Below, one piece after another: positions 1-8,004 of a DNA stretch of 64,000 nt. Source of the stretch: Bradyrhizobium sp. LTSP849. Its GTDB lineage: Bacteria > Pseudomonadota > Alphaproteobacteria > Rhizobiales > Xanthobacteraceae. Where the stretch lies: assembly GCF_000938255.1 (NCBI RefSeq), contig NZ_JYMR01000004.1, forward strand, positions 310,001 through 374,000. Reading direction: 5' to 3'. The position numbers and the translations under genes were made by a program. Every line of letters begins with the position of its first letter. The first letter of the stretch is position 1. The notes below the pieces were generated by a model. It was not told the DNA's origin, made no database searches, and saw only the letters and a program-made list of their open reading frames with translations.

Positions 1-634
1 CCTTCTGATACTCGAAGCGTTTTGCGAACAATTCGTCGAGCTCGGCGTCGGTCTTGCCGCCACCCTTGCCACGATAATAATCGCGGAGCTTGCCTTCATC
101 GCGGAACTGACGCTGGCCGGGCGTGTGGTCCATCAGCGACATCAGCCGCACGTCGGGACGGTCGATCAGCTCCTTGGCCTCCTCGACCACGCTCGGCATC
201 GGGATCTCGCAGCGCAGATGCAGGAAGTGGTCGGCGCGCAGCAGATCGCCATCACGCGCAGTCGTGATCGCCGCGGCGAGCACGCCGGCACGACCATCGA
301 CCTCCTCGGCGCCGTCCTCGCGCCAGACCCGAAGCGAATCGAACACGGTGGTGATGCCCGATGTGGCGAGCTGGCCGTCATAGGAGATGACGGCTGCGAC
401 CGGATTCCAGAACACCTTTGGCCGCGGCACGTAATGCGCTTCGAGATGATCGGTATGGAGCTCGATCAGGCCCGGCATGATCAAATCGCCGCCGGCGTCG
501 TCGGCGCCCGCGGGCGCCCTGCCCTCACCGATCTCGGCGATGCGTCCGTTGGCAAGAGCGAGCCAGCCCTGCTCGATCACCCGGTCGGCCAGCACGATCC
601 TGGCGTTGGCGATCACGGTGTCCTTCGGCTTCAT
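1..634 (-). CDS. phnM: PhnM, alpha-D-ribose 1-methylphosphonate 5-triphosphate diphosphatase (partial, 5' part)
   Basis: Partial gene: the frame runs from an ATG at 634 (Shine-Dalgarno GGAAGAG six bases upstream) to the window edge without a stop, so about 211 N-terminal residues are seen and the C-terminal part is missing. The product is an amidohydrolase-fold enzyme. It removes pyrophosphate from ribose 1-methylphosphonate 5-triphosphate, giving the substrate of the C-P lyase PhnJ. The metal-site motif PGLIELHTDHLE (about residues 52-63) is the canonical PhnM form. It follows phnL by 14 bases, as last visible gene of phnGHIJKLM. A second, divergent PhnM-like protein lies at 10638-11831. Confidence 0.93.
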   Translation of the reverse strand, partial: MKPKDTVIANARIVLADRVIEQGWLALANGRIAEIGEGRAPAGADDAGGDLIMPGLIELHTDHLEAHYVPRPKVFWNPVAAVISYDGQLATSGITTVFDSLRVWREDGAEEVDGRAGVLAAAITTARDGDLLRADHFLHLRCEIPMPSVVEEAKELIDRPDVRLMSLMDHTPGQRQFRDEGKLRDYYRGKGGGKTDAELDELFAKRFEYQK

Positions 635-648
635 ATCGTTCTCTTCCT

Positions 649-1359
649 TCAGGCCGCGGCGGCAAAGCTGGTGACGTCGACGATGCGGTCGGCAATCAGA
701 TGGCGGATCTCGTCGTCATGGACGATCGCGACCATGGCAACGCCCTGACGCTTCTTCTCGCCGATCAGCTCGACCACGACGGCGCGGTTGGCCGCGTCAA
801 GCGAGGCGGTCGGCTCGTCGAGCAGCAGGATCGGCAGCTCCGAGATGAAGCCGCGCGCGATGTTGACGCGCTGCTGCTCGCCGCCGGAGAACGTCGCGGG
901 CGGAAGCTGCCACAGCCGCTCGGGGATGTTGAGACGATGCAGAAGCTCTCCCGCACGCGCTTGCGCGTCGGCTCGAGCCATTCCGTTCACGATCAAGGGC
1001 TCCGCGACGACGTCGACGGTCGCAACCCGCGGCACCGCGCGCAGGAACTGGCTCACATAGCCGATGGTAGCGCGGCGGACATTGAGGACCTGCCGCGGCT
1101 CGGCAGTGGCCAGATCGATCACCTCGCCGCGGTGGCGGATGCCGATGCGGCCGGAGTCGCAGCGGTAATTGCCGAAGATCATTTTCAGGATCGACGATTT
1201 GCCGGCACCGGACGGCCCGGACAGCACAACGCATTCGCCCGGGTCGACGTGAAAGGTCACGCCGCTCACCACCGGCAATTCGATGCCGCCTTGCAGGTGC
1301 ATCGTAAAGGTCTTCTTGGCGTCAGTGATATCGATCATGGCGGTCATTGGAAGGCTCAT
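649..1359 (-). CDS. phnL: PhnL, C-P lyase complex ATP-binding subunit
   Basis: ABC-type ATPase of 236 residues. It has Walker A GPSGAGKS (about residues 48-55), ABC signature FSGGEQQRVN and Walker B ILLLDEPTA. PhnL is an ABC-like component of the C-P lyase system; with PhnI, PhnG and PhnH it is required to couple methylphosphonate to the ribose of ATP. The pair PhnK-PhnL directly downstream of PhnJ is diagnostic. The start at 1359 sits ten bases after phnK, and an internal ATG (MTAMID) is a possible alternative start. Confidence 0.93.
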   Translation of the reverse strand: MSLPMTAMIDITDAKKTFTMHLQGGIELPVVSGVTFHVDPGECVVLSGPSGAGKSSILKMIFGNYRCDSGRIGIRHRGEVIDLATAEPRQVLNVRRATIGYVSQFLRAVPRVATVDVVAEPLIVNGMARADAQARAGELLHRLNIPERLWQLPPATFSGGEQQRVNIARGFISELPILLLDEPTASLDAANRAVVVELIGEKKRQGVAMVAIVHDDEIRHLIADRIVDVTSFAAAA

Positions 1360-1369
1360 CTTGGAAGAC

Positions 1370-2167
1370 TTATGGCGGCAGGATCGAGGAGACGAGGAGT
1401 TGCGTATAGGGCTCGCGCGGATCGTCGAGCACCTGGTCGGTGAGGCCAGTCTCGATGACGCGGCCGCCCTTCATCACCATCACGCGATGCGACAGCAATC
1501 GCGCCACCGCGAGATCGTGGGTGACGATGATGACGGCGAGGTTCAGCTCGGCGACGAGACTACGCAGGAGATCGAGCAGGCGCGCCTGGACAGACACATC
1601 GAGCCCCCCGGTTGGCTCGTCCATGAACACCAGCCGCGGCTCGGTGACGAGGTTGCGCGCGATCTGGAGGCGCTGGCGCATGCCGCCGGAATAGGTGCGC
1701 GGCGCATCGTCGATGCGCGCGACGTCGATCTCGACACGGGTGAGCCAGTCGGACGCGGTGTCGCGGATGCGGCCGTAGTGATTCCAGCCAACCGCCATCA
1801 GCCGCTCACCGACATTGGCGCCGGCCGAGACCGCCATGCGCAGGCCCTGCGCGGGGTCCTGATGCACAAAACCCCAATCAGTGCGGAACAGGAAGCGCCG
1901 CTCGGCTTCGCCGAGCGTGGCGAGATCGCGGGTGACGCCGTCGCGCATCTGGTAGGACACATGCCCGCCGCTGGCGGCGAGCTGGCCGGACAGGAGCTGG
2001 AGCAGCGTCGACTTGCCCGACCCGGATTCACCGACGATCGCCAGCACCTCGCCGGGATAGAGCGAGAAGGACACGTCGCGGCACGCGGCGATGCGGCCGT
2101 AGGACTTGCTGAGGGATTTTGCGACCAGCAAGGGCTCGTCGTGCTCAAGCGCGTTCTGATCAGCCAT
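1370..2167 (-). CDS. phnK: PhnK, C-P lyase complex ATP-binding subunit
   Basis: ABC-type ATPase of 265 residues, similar to dipeptide-transporter ATPases. Walker A is GESGSGKST (about 46-53), followed by signature YSGGMRQRLQ and Walker B LVFMDEPTG. In the E. coli core complex PhnK binds the PhnGHIJ hexamer. I place the start at the ATG at 2167 (MADQNALEH). The open frame extends 13 codons upstream, but those codons are arginine-rich and lie inside phnJ. The chosen start overlaps the end of phnJ by eight bases, typical of this tightly coupled operon. Confidence 0.92.
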   Translation of the reverse strand: MADQNALEHDEPLLVAKSLSKSYGRIAACRDVSFSLYPGEVLAIVGESGSGKSTLLQLLSGQLAASGGHVSYQMRDGVTRDLATLGEAERRFLFRTDWGFVHQDPAQGLRMAVSAGANVGERLMAVGWNHYGRIRDTASDWLTRVEIDVARIDDAPRTYSGGMRQRLQIARNLVTEPRLVFMDEPTGGLDVSVQARLLDLLRSLVAELNLAVIIVTHDLAVARLLSHRVMVMKGGRVIETGLTDQVLDDPREPYTQLLVSSILPP

Positions 2168-3056
2168 TCGACTTCTCCTGCGCCTTCTCCTTGTACGGCG
2201 CCGCACTCAGGCTGCCGTGATGGCCGGCGGCCTGGCGGCCTTCGCAGAAGTCCGTATCCGAGCAGACGAACATGCACCCGCCCTTGTCGTCGGTGACGAT
2301 TTCGTCGAGATAGGAATTTTCTGCCGCACAGAGCGCGCAAGGCGCGTTGAAGCGATAGGGCTCGAACGGGTGATCCTCGAAATCGAGCGACACCACCTGG
2401 GTGTAAGGCGGGATCGCGTAGATGCGCTTCTCACGTCCCGCGCCGAACAATTGCAGCGCCGGGCAATTGTCCATCTTGGGATTGTCGAATTTCGGCGTCG
2501 GCGACGGGTCCATCACATAGCGCGCATTCACCTTCACCGGATAGGCGTAAGCGGTCGCGATGTGGCCGAAGCGGGCGATGTCCTCATAAAGCTTGACATG
2601 CATCAGGCCGTATTCGGCGAGCGCATGCATCCGCCGCGTCTCGGTCTCGCGCGGCTCGAGGAAGCGCAGCGGCTCCGGGATCGGCACCTGATAGACCAGC
2701 ACCTGGTTTTCGTGCAGCGCCGTTTCCGGGATGCGGTGACGAGTCTGGATCACGGTTGCATCTTCCGTCGCCGTCGTCGTGGCAACGCCCGCGGTCTTGG
2801 CGAAGAATTTGCGGATCGAGATCGCGTTAGTGGTGTCGTCAGAACCCTGGTCGATCACCTTCAGCACGTCCTGGGGCCCGAGGATCGCCGCGGTGACCTG
2901 CACGCCGCCGGTGCCCCAGCCATAGGGCATCGGCATTTCGCGGCTTGCGAACGGCACCTGATAGCCGGGGATCGCGATCGCCTTGAGGATCGCGCGGCGG
3001 ATCATCCGCTTGGTCTGTTCGTCGAGATAGGCGAAATTGTAGGCGGGCGCGTTCAT
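2160..3056 (-). CDS. phnJ: PhnJ, radical SAM C-P lyase
   Basis: Catalytic subunit (298 residues) that breaks the carbon-phosphorus bond of ribose 1-methylphosphonate 5-phosphate using S-adenosylmethionine and an Fe4S4 cluster. The non-canonical cysteine set of the family is intact: CALC at about 240-243, a cysteine at about 265 and another at about 271. This reproduces the spacing of E. coli C241, C244, C266 and C272, where the last is the thiyl-radical residue. The N-terminal GWGTGG loop (about 46-51) is also present. The start overlaps the stop of phnI by four bases. Confidence 0.97.
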   Translation of the reverse strand: MNAPAYNFAYLDEQTKRMIRRAILKAIAIPGYQVPFASREMPMPYGWGTGGVQVTAAILGPQDVLKVIDQGSDDTTNAISIRKFFAKTAGVATTTATEDATVIQTRHRIPETALHENQVLVYQVPIPEPLRFLEPRETETRRMHALAEYGLMHVKLYEDIARFGHIATAYAYPVKVNARYVMDPSPTPKFDNPKMDNCPALQLFGAGREKRIYAIPPYTQVVSLDFEDHPFEPYRFNAPCALCAAENSYLDEIVTDDKGGCMFVCSDTDFCEGRQAAGHHGSLSAAPYKEKAQEKSNG

Positions 3057-4156
3057 TCCGCGGCCTCCTTCATGGCGTTGGGCGTATTGGCCTCGGCAAA
3101 TTCCTTCCGCAGCTTGCGCAGGAGTCCGAGTTCGGACTGGAAGTCGACATAATGCGGCAGCTTCAGATGCTCGACAAAGCCGGTCGCCTGGACGTTGTCC
3201 GAATGTGACATGACGAATTCTTCATCTTGCGCCGGTGCCAGTGCTTCCTCGCCGAGCTCGCGGGCGCGCAGCGCGCGGTCGACCAGTGCCATCGACATGG
3301 TCTTGCGCTCGCTCTGGCCGAAGGCGAGGCCATAGCCGCGGGTGAAGCACGGCGCTTCCGTCGCAGAGCCCTTGAACTGGTTGACCATCTGGCACTCGGT
3401 GAGCTCGATCGAGCCGAGCGGCACGGCAAAGCCGACGTCCTCCGCGGCGAATTCGACCTCGACCTCGCCGAAGCGGATCTCGCCGGCGAAGGGATGGTTT
3501 CGGCCATAGCCGCGCTGGGTGGAGTAGCCCATCGCCAGCAGAAACCCTTCGTCGCCGCGCGCGAGATTTTGCAGGCGGAGGTCGCGGTCTGCCGGAAAGT
3601 TCAGCGGCTCGCGGGTGAGATCGCCCACGCTGGCGCCGTCTTCGGCTTGCGGCGAGGATTCAATCAACCCATCGCGACCCAGGATATCGGTCACGCGCGG
3701 CGTCGGCGCCGTCGAGGCCTCGCCCATTGCCGGCACTTCAGGCACGAAACCTTCGGCGAGCGCGGGATCAAGCAGCCGATGCGTGTAGTCGAAGGTCGGC
3801 CCGAGGATCTGGCCGCCGGGGATGTCCTTGAAGGTCGACGACACCCGCCGCTGCACCCGCATCGCGCCGGTGTCGACCGGCTCGCTGGCGCCGAAGCGCG
3901 GCAGTGTGGCGCGGAAGGCGCGGACCAGGAAGATCGCTTCGATCAGATCGCCGCGCGCCTGCTTGATCGCGAGCGCTGCAAGCTCGCGATCATAGAGCGA
4001 GCCCTCGCTCATGACACGATCCACGGCGAGGCCAAGCTGCTCCGAAATCTGGTCGAGCGAGACTTCCGGAACGCTCTGGTCGCCGCGCCGCGCATTGGCG
4101 AGCAAGCGATGGGCGTTCTCGATGGCGCGTTCGCCGCCTTTGACTGCGACATACAT
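3053..4156 (-). CDS. phnI: PhnI, C-P lyase core subunit (nucleosidase component)
   Basis: Protein of 367 residues, the usual PhnI length. It opens with MYVAVKGGERAIENAHRLL and contains the family block around FKDIPGGQILGPTFDYTHR. With PhnG, PhnH and PhnL it displaces adenine from ATP to make ribose 1-methylphosphonate 5-triphosphate. It lies three bases downstream of phnH and overlaps phnJ by four bases. Length and motifs look complete and I see no sign of damage. Confidence 0.96.
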   Translation of the reverse strand: MYVAVKGGERAIENAHRLLANARRGDQSVPEVSLDQISEQLGLAVDRVMSEGSLYDRELAALAIKQARGDLIEAIFLVRAFRATLPRFGASEPVDTGAMRVQRRVSSTFKDIPGGQILGPTFDYTHRLLDPALAEGFVPEVPAMGEASTAPTPRVTDILGRDGLIESSPQAEDGASVGDLTREPLNFPADRDLRLQNLARGDEGFLLAMGYSTQRGYGRNHPFAGEIRFGEVEVEFAAEDVGFAVPLGSIELTECQMVNQFKGSATEAPCFTRGYGLAFGQSERKTMSMALVDRALRARELGEEALAPAQDEEFVMSHSDNVQATGFVEHLKLPHYVDFQSELGLLRKLRKEFAEANTPNAMKEAAE

Positions 4157-4159
4157 GCT

Positions 4160-4768
4160 TCAGCTTCCCTTGCTCACGACGCGCGTGGTGCGCGGGATCG
4201 CAACCACGGCGTCGTCGGCGACCAGAACCAAATCGATGCCACGCGGAAACAGCGTCTCATTCATACGCAACCGCTCGAACAGATCGGCCGGCTGGATCGT
4301 TGCCTGGAGTGTCGCGACACCGTCGATGCCGGGGCCGCGCAGCTCAAAGCTCCGTCCTCGGTCCAGGCTCTCGACCTGAATGATCACCGTGGTCGAACGA
4401 TCCGGATATTCGCTGGTGCCGAGCGCGAAGCGCTCCAGCGCCGGAAGCGAGGCGCCATCGCTGATCAGCGCGAAGCTCGCGATCGAGGAATCCTGGATGA
4501 CTGGTGCGCCGGTGTGGAATTTCAGCCATTTCACGACGTCGGAACTTTCCGACATCCGCGCATCGAGCCAGAGCGGCGTATCGTGGTCGAACAGCGTCAG
4601 CGCGATCGCAGCCGTGCCGCGCATCATCGTGTCAGGCGTTCCCGCCATAGGAACAATGCGCTGGACCGAGCCCGGTCGCGCCATCGCGTCCATGACTGAG
4701 CGAAAGGTCGATTGCGCCGACAACACCTTGTCGACGAAACCGGGCGGCAGTTCCGCAATCGTGGTCAT
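4160..4768 (-). CDS. phnH: PhnH, C-P lyase core subunit
   Basis: The product (202 residues from the ATG at 4768, MTTIAELPPG) matches PhnH, a structural subunit of the PhnGHIJ core. The N-terminal segment FRSVMDAMARPGS and the central segment ALTLFDHDTPLWLD are typical. The open frame continues 13 codons further upstream, but that would overlap phnG. The ATG at 4768 leaves a four-base gap after the phnG stop and fits family length. It is transcribed with phnG from the 5.3 kb promoter. Confidence 0.94.
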   Translation of the reverse strand: MTTIAELPPGFVDKVLSAQSTFRSVMDAMARPGSVQRIVPMAGTPDTMMRGTAAIALTLFDHDTPLWLDARMSESSDVVKWLKFHTGAPVIQDSSIASFALISDGASLPALERFALGTSEYPDRSTTVIIQVESLDRGRSFELRGPGIDGVATLQATIQPADLFERLRMNETLFPRGIDLVLVADDAVVAIPRTTRVVSKGS

Positions 4769-4772
4769 GGCC

Positions 4773-5228
4773 TCACCCCTCACCGCGCACCATGGTGTAG
4801 AAATCAACCTTCGTCGCAGCGGTCTCTTCGGCCGCCTGCTTGCGCCGAATCATAAGCTGCTCGCGCAACGGTGCGATTACATCGCGTTCGACGGTCGCGC
4901 CAAAATCCTGCGACTGCACCAGCGCATCGCACAGCGCAATGAGCCGCGCCTTCTCACCGTCGCGCCCGAGGGTGTAGCCGAAGCCGACTTCGCCGCTCGC
5001 AAGCCGCACCGCCGCGCGCGACATCGTGGCCTCGCCGAGGTTGAACGGCGCGCCGTCGCCGCCGACCCGGCCGCGCAGCATCACCAGGCCGTTTTCCGGC
5101 TCGCGCAGATCCTGATGGCCAGGCAGGGGAATCGCGCGGAGGCGAGCGGCGATCTCGCCCGCCTCCGCGTGCGCCAGCACGGCCATGGCGGCCTTGCGCT
5201 GGGCTTGCTGGGTAGTGTGCTGGGTCAC
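4773..5228 (-). CDS. phnG: PhnG, C-P lyase core subunit
   Basis: First gene of the C-P lyase operon. I choose the GTG at 5228 (VTQHTTQQAQRKA), which gives about 151 residues, essentially the E. coli PhnG length. The frame stays open to a TTG at 5276, but that start would lie inside the palindromic operator and promoter, so it is unlikely. The conserved segments MAVLAHAEAGEIAARL and GEATMSRAAVRL are present. PhnG pairs with PhnI in the core complex. Expression should need PhoB and be blocked by PhnF, judging from the sites at 5252-5311. Confidence 0.93.
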   Translation of the reverse strand: MTQHTTQQAQRKAAMAVLAHAEAGEIAARLRAIPLPGHQDLREPENGLVMLRGRVGGDGAPFNLGEATMSRAAVRLASGEVGFGYTLGRDGEKARLIALCDALVQSQDFGATVERDVIAPLREQLMIRRKQAAEETAATKVDFYTMVRGEG

Positions 5229-5251
5229 CGAAACCACCGACCTTGCCGAAT

Positions 5252-5281
5252 TCAAGTTGTCTATGATAATAGACAACTTGA
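5252..5281. promoter_or_regulatory. PhnF operator, 13-bp perfect inverted repeat
   Basis: TCAAGTTGTCTAT (5252-5264), a four-base GATA spacer, then the exact reverse complement ATAGACAACTTGA (5269-5281). It lies between divergent phnG and phnF, in the position of the phn operon -10 region and start point. PhnF-type GntR/HutC regulators bind palindromes of this kind between themselves and their target, so I infer autorepression plus repression of phnG. Confidence 0.8.
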
Positions 5282-5293
5282 TACGGAAGCGCC

Positions 5294-5311
5294 ATGACTG
5301 TTTCGTGACAA
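5294..5311 (-). promoter_or_regulatory. candidate PhoB box for the phnG operon
   Basis: Read on the minus strand: TTGTCAC, four bases GAAA, then CAGTCAT. This is a 7-4-7 direct repeat close to the rhizobial PhoB box CTGTCAT-N4-CTGTCAT. About ten bases downstream is TATCAA, a plausible -10 that overlaps the PhnF palindrome. The layout suggests activation by PhoB under phosphate starvation and a block by PhnF when no phosphonate is present. Confidence 0.65.
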
Positions 5312-5344
5312 AGGTGTGATTTTCGGGATAGGCTGACCGGCGAC

Positions 5345-6073
5345 ATGAGCATGCAGGACACCGCCTCTTCAGGCGTCGCGCTGTGGCGCCTCGTTGCCGA
5401 TGGCATCGAGCGCGGCATCGCCGACGGCCGCTTCGCCGCAGGCGACAAACTTCCGGGCGAGATGGAGATCGCCGAAACCTATCGCGTCAACCGCCACACC
5501 GTGCGGCGTGCGCTGGCAGCCCTTGCCGAGCGTGGCCTGGTACGCGCCGAGCGCGGCAGCGGAACCTATGTCGAGGCGCAGAAGCTCGCCTATCCGCTGC
5601 GCTCGCGCACGCGCTTCTCCGAGATCGTCGGCGCCGGCGGCCGCGAGCCGCGGGGCCAGTTGATCGAGGCGTCCGAAGACGTCGCGACCCGCGAACTCGC
5701 GCGGGAGCTGGGCTTGAAGATCGGCGCGCCGCTGGTGCGAATCGAGGCCATTCGCCTCGCCGACCGCACGCCGATCTGTGTGTCCACCACCTGGCTGTCG
5801 GCAGAACTGTTTCCGAATGCGGGAGTCGTATTCGCGGCGACGCGCTCGATGACAAAGCTGCTTGAGCATTACGGCGTCCGCGACTATCGCCGCGGCGCGA
5901 CCCGGATCACCGCCGGCATCGTCGACGCGACCGACGCGGCGCGGCTCGATCTGCCGCTGGGACGGCCGATCCTGGTGGTCGACGCCACCGACCTCGATCT
6001 CGACGGCAAGCCGCTGGTGACCAAGCATTCGCGGTTTGTGGCTGAGCGGGTGGAGTTTTTGGTGGAACCGTAG
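5345..6073 (+). CDS. phnF: PhnF, GntR/HutC-family repressor of phosphonate genes
   Basis: Transcription factor of 242 residues. The N-terminal winged helix-turn-helix (about 10-75) has the GntR pattern GDKLPGEMEIAETYRVNRHT, and a C-terminal UTRA ligand domain (about 90-240) is of the HutC type. It is divergent from phnG with a palindromic operator between them, as for PhnF in other bacteria. The likely ligand is a phosphonate pathway intermediate or phosphate-linked signal; the sequence does not say which. Confidence 0.9.
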   Translation: MSMQDTASSGVALWRLVADGIERGIADGRFAAGDKLPGEMEIAETYRVNRHTVRRALAALAERGLVRAERGSGTYVEAQKLAYPLRSRTRFSEIVGAGGREPRGQLIEASEDVATRELARELGLKIGAPLVRIEAIRLADRTPICVSTTWLSAELFPNAGVVFAATRSMTKLLEHYGVRDYRRGATRITAGIVDATDAARLDLPLGRPILVVDATDLDLDGKPLVTKHSRFVAERVEFLVEP

Positions 6074-6102
6074 GGGAGCGCTCTCTCCACGAATCCGGAC
6101 TC

Positions 6103-6194
6103 GTAGGGTGGGCAAAGGCGCTCTTGCGCCGTGCCCACCCTCTGTCCAAGCGTCGGTAAAAATGGTGGGCACGTTTCGCTTTGCCCACCCTACG
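6103..6194. repeat. palindromic intergenic repeat, copy 1
   Basis: A 92-base element that starts with GTAGGGTGGGCAAAG and ends with its exact reverse complement CTTTGCCCACCCTAC. Inside is a second inverted pair GTGCCCACC / GGTGGGCAC. It sits between the convergent 3' ends of phnF and the second phnE, filling most of a 131-base gap. A related copy lies at 12551-12637. It probably folds into a long hairpin and could act as a two-way terminator. I recognise this type as common in Bradyrhizobium-Rhodopseudomonas intergenic DNA, but cannot count copies here. Confidence 0.8.
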
Positions 6195-6204
6195 GCACCG
6201 GCGA

Positions 6205-7050
6205 TTACGCCACCGCCCGCCGCCCGATGATCGCAAAACGCAGCTTGCTCGAAATGAAATCGATCGCAGCGACCGCGACCAGTATCATCAGGATCAGGAA
6301 CGACACTTTCTGCCATTCCAGCACGCGGATCTGCTCTGCGAGCTGAAGGCCGATGCCGCCGGCACCGACGATGCCGATAATGGTGGCCGAGCGGGTGTTG
6401 GATTCGATGAAATAGAGCACCTGGCCGGCGATCACGGGCAGCACCTGCGGCAACAGGCCGAAACGGATCTCATGCAAGGCGCTGCCGCCGGACGCGCGGA
6501 TGCCCTCGACCTGCTTCTGGTCGGCGCCCTCGATCGCCTCGGAGAACAGCTTGCCGAAGGCGCCGAAATCCGACACGGCGATGGCGAGCACGCCAGCGAA
6601 CGGGCCGAGCCCGACCACGTTGATCCACACCAGCGCCCAGATCAGCGTATCGACGCCGCGGATCGAATCGAGGAAACGGCGCACGGGGAAGCGCAGGATG
6701 TTCGGGACAACATTGCGCGCCGCGAGCAGACTGACCGGCAGCGCGAATATTGCGGCCAGCGTGGTGCCGAGCAGCGCGATGGACAGGGTTTCGCCGAGCG
6801 CCTTCAGATAGATCGGCAGGGAAGAGCCGGGATCGGGTGGGATCATCATCATGCTGATCCAGCCAAGCTGGCTGAGACCGGCGATGAAGCGCGACGGAGA
6901 GAAATCGAGATCGACCAGGCCGTAGATGAAAATGCCGAGCGCCGCGACAATCATTGCCGGGGTCGCAAGCCGCGCCGAGGCCGGGCGGTCGAACACATCG
7001 GGATAGCGCGCGCGGATCTGCGCGGTATCGACCTCCTGCGGCCCCGTCAC
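6205..7050 (-). CDS. phnE: PhnE, phosphonate ABC transporter permease (second)
   Basis: Inner-membrane permease of 281 residues from a GTG at 7050 that overlaps the TGA of the upstream permease (GTGA). It has about six membrane segments and the binding-protein-dependent permease motif (EAA loop) around RASGGSALHEIRFGLLPQV. The C-terminal IIGIVGAGGIGLQL segment is characteristic of PhnE. It pairs with the permease at 7047-7931 to form a heterodimeric channel, as is common in rhizobial phn loci. A much longer open frame exists upstream, but it lies in the wrong frame over phnE1. Confidence 0.92.
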   Translation of the reverse strand: MTGPQEVDTAQIRARYPDVFDRPASARLATPAMIVAALGIFIYGLVDLDFSPSRFIAGLSQLGWISMMMIPPDPGSSLPIYLKALGETLSIALLGTTLAAIFALPVSLLAARNVVPNILRFPVRRFLDSIRGVDTLIWALVWINVVGLGPFAGVLAIAVSDFGAFGKLFSEAIEGADQKQVEGIRASGGSALHEIRFGLLPQVLPVIAGQVLYFIESNTRSATIIGIVGAGGIGLQLAEQIRVLEWQKVSFLILMILVAVAAIDFISSKLRFAIIGRRAVA

Positions 7051-7931
7051 GTCCGCGCCTCCTTGCCGAACAGGCGGCCACGCAGCCAGCCGGTCGAGAT
7101 GTCGATGATGAAGACGGTGACAATGATCATGAGCAGGATAGCGCTGACGTCCGAATAGTAGAATTTTCGGATGGCGACGACGAGCTCCTGCCCGATACCG
7201 CCGGCGCCGACGAAACCCATGACGGACGCCTCGCGGACATTGATCTCGAAACGCAGCAGCGCATAGCTGGCGTAGCCTGCCGTCACCTGCGGCACGATGG
7301 CGAAGCGCATGCAGGAAAGCCAGCTTGCGCCGGTCGAGCGAATACCTTCGACCGGCTTCATGTCGGCGTTCTCGACGATCTCGGAAAACAGTTTTCCAAG
7401 CGTGCCCGTGGAGTGGATCGCGATCGCGAGCACGCCGGCCATCGGCCCGAGGCCGAAGGCGATGACAAAGATCAGCGCAAACACGATGCCGGGGACGGTG
7501 CGGGCAAATTCGAGCAGGCGCCGCACCACGAAGCGCAGCCATGGCCCCGGCGAGGTGTTTTCAGCCGCGAAGAAGTTGAGGGCGAAGGCGAACACCGCTC
7601 CGGTCAGCGTGCCGACGTAGCTGATCAACAAGGTCTCGCCCAGCATCTTCAGCCATTTGCGCCAGCCCCACAGCCATTCGCCGACATCGGTCCAAACGCG
7701 CTGGCCGCTGTCGAGCGTGAAGATGCGGTCGAAATAGCTGAGGAAATTGCCGAAGTAAGTGAACAGGGTCCGCAGGTTCACTTCCGCACCGATCGCGGCG
7801 AGAAGCAACGCTGCGACAAACAGCGCGACCCCAAGCAGAAGGCGCAGCCGCTTGCGCGCGACCGCCTGGTTATAAGCGGCGTTCAGCGCTGCGAGCTGTT
7901 GCTCGGGGAGGATCGAAACCGCAACCGTCAT
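7047..7931 (-). CDS. phnE: PhnE, phosphonate ABC transporter permease (first)
   Basis: Permease of 294 residues with a cytoplasmic N-terminus, a first membrane segment at about 28-46 (LLLGVALFVAALLLAAI) and five more helices. The permease signature is around RSTGASWLSCMRFAIVPQV and the PhnE-type VMGFVGAGGIGQEL follows. It is about 13 residues longer than its partner because of the N-terminal tail. The gene is separated from phnD by a hairpin with a U-rich 3' side, which may lower its expression relative to the binding protein. Confidence 0.92.
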   Translation of the reverse strand: MTVAVSILPEQQLAALNAAYNQAVARKRLRLLLGVALFVAALLLAAIGAEVNLRTLFTYFGNFLSYFDRIFTLDSGQRVWTDVGEWLWGWRKWLKMLGETLLISYVGTLTGAVFAFALNFFAAENTSPGPWLRFVVRRLLEFARTVPGIVFALIFVIAFGLGPMAGVLAIAIHSTGTLGKLFSEIVENADMKPVEGIRSTGASWLSCMRFAIVPQVTAGYASYALLRFEINVREASVMGFVGAGGIGQELVVAIRKFYYSDVSAILLMIIVTVFIIDISTGWLRGRLFGKEART

Positions 7932-7961
7932 GGAATGGAACGTGGTCCGTCAAAAGAGAAA

Positions 7962-7984
7962 GAGCCGGGTCCATGACCCGGCTC
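7962..7984 (-). terminator. attenuating stem-loop between phnD and phnE
   Basis: GAGCCGGGTC, loop CAT, GACCCGGCTC: a perfect 10-bp stem. On the minus (transcribed) strand it is followed by TTTCTCTTTT, so it looks like an intrinsic terminator inside the operon. Such structures after binding-protein genes usually stabilise the upstream message and let only part of transcription continue to the permeases. Confidence 0.75.
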
Positions 7985-8004
7985 CAGTGCGTCGTCCCAA
8001 AAAC

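Noticed and set aside
5229..5276. TTG at 5276 as the phnG start
   Set aside because: It lies inside the palindromic operator and predicted promoter and would add 16 residues not found in PhnG proteins.
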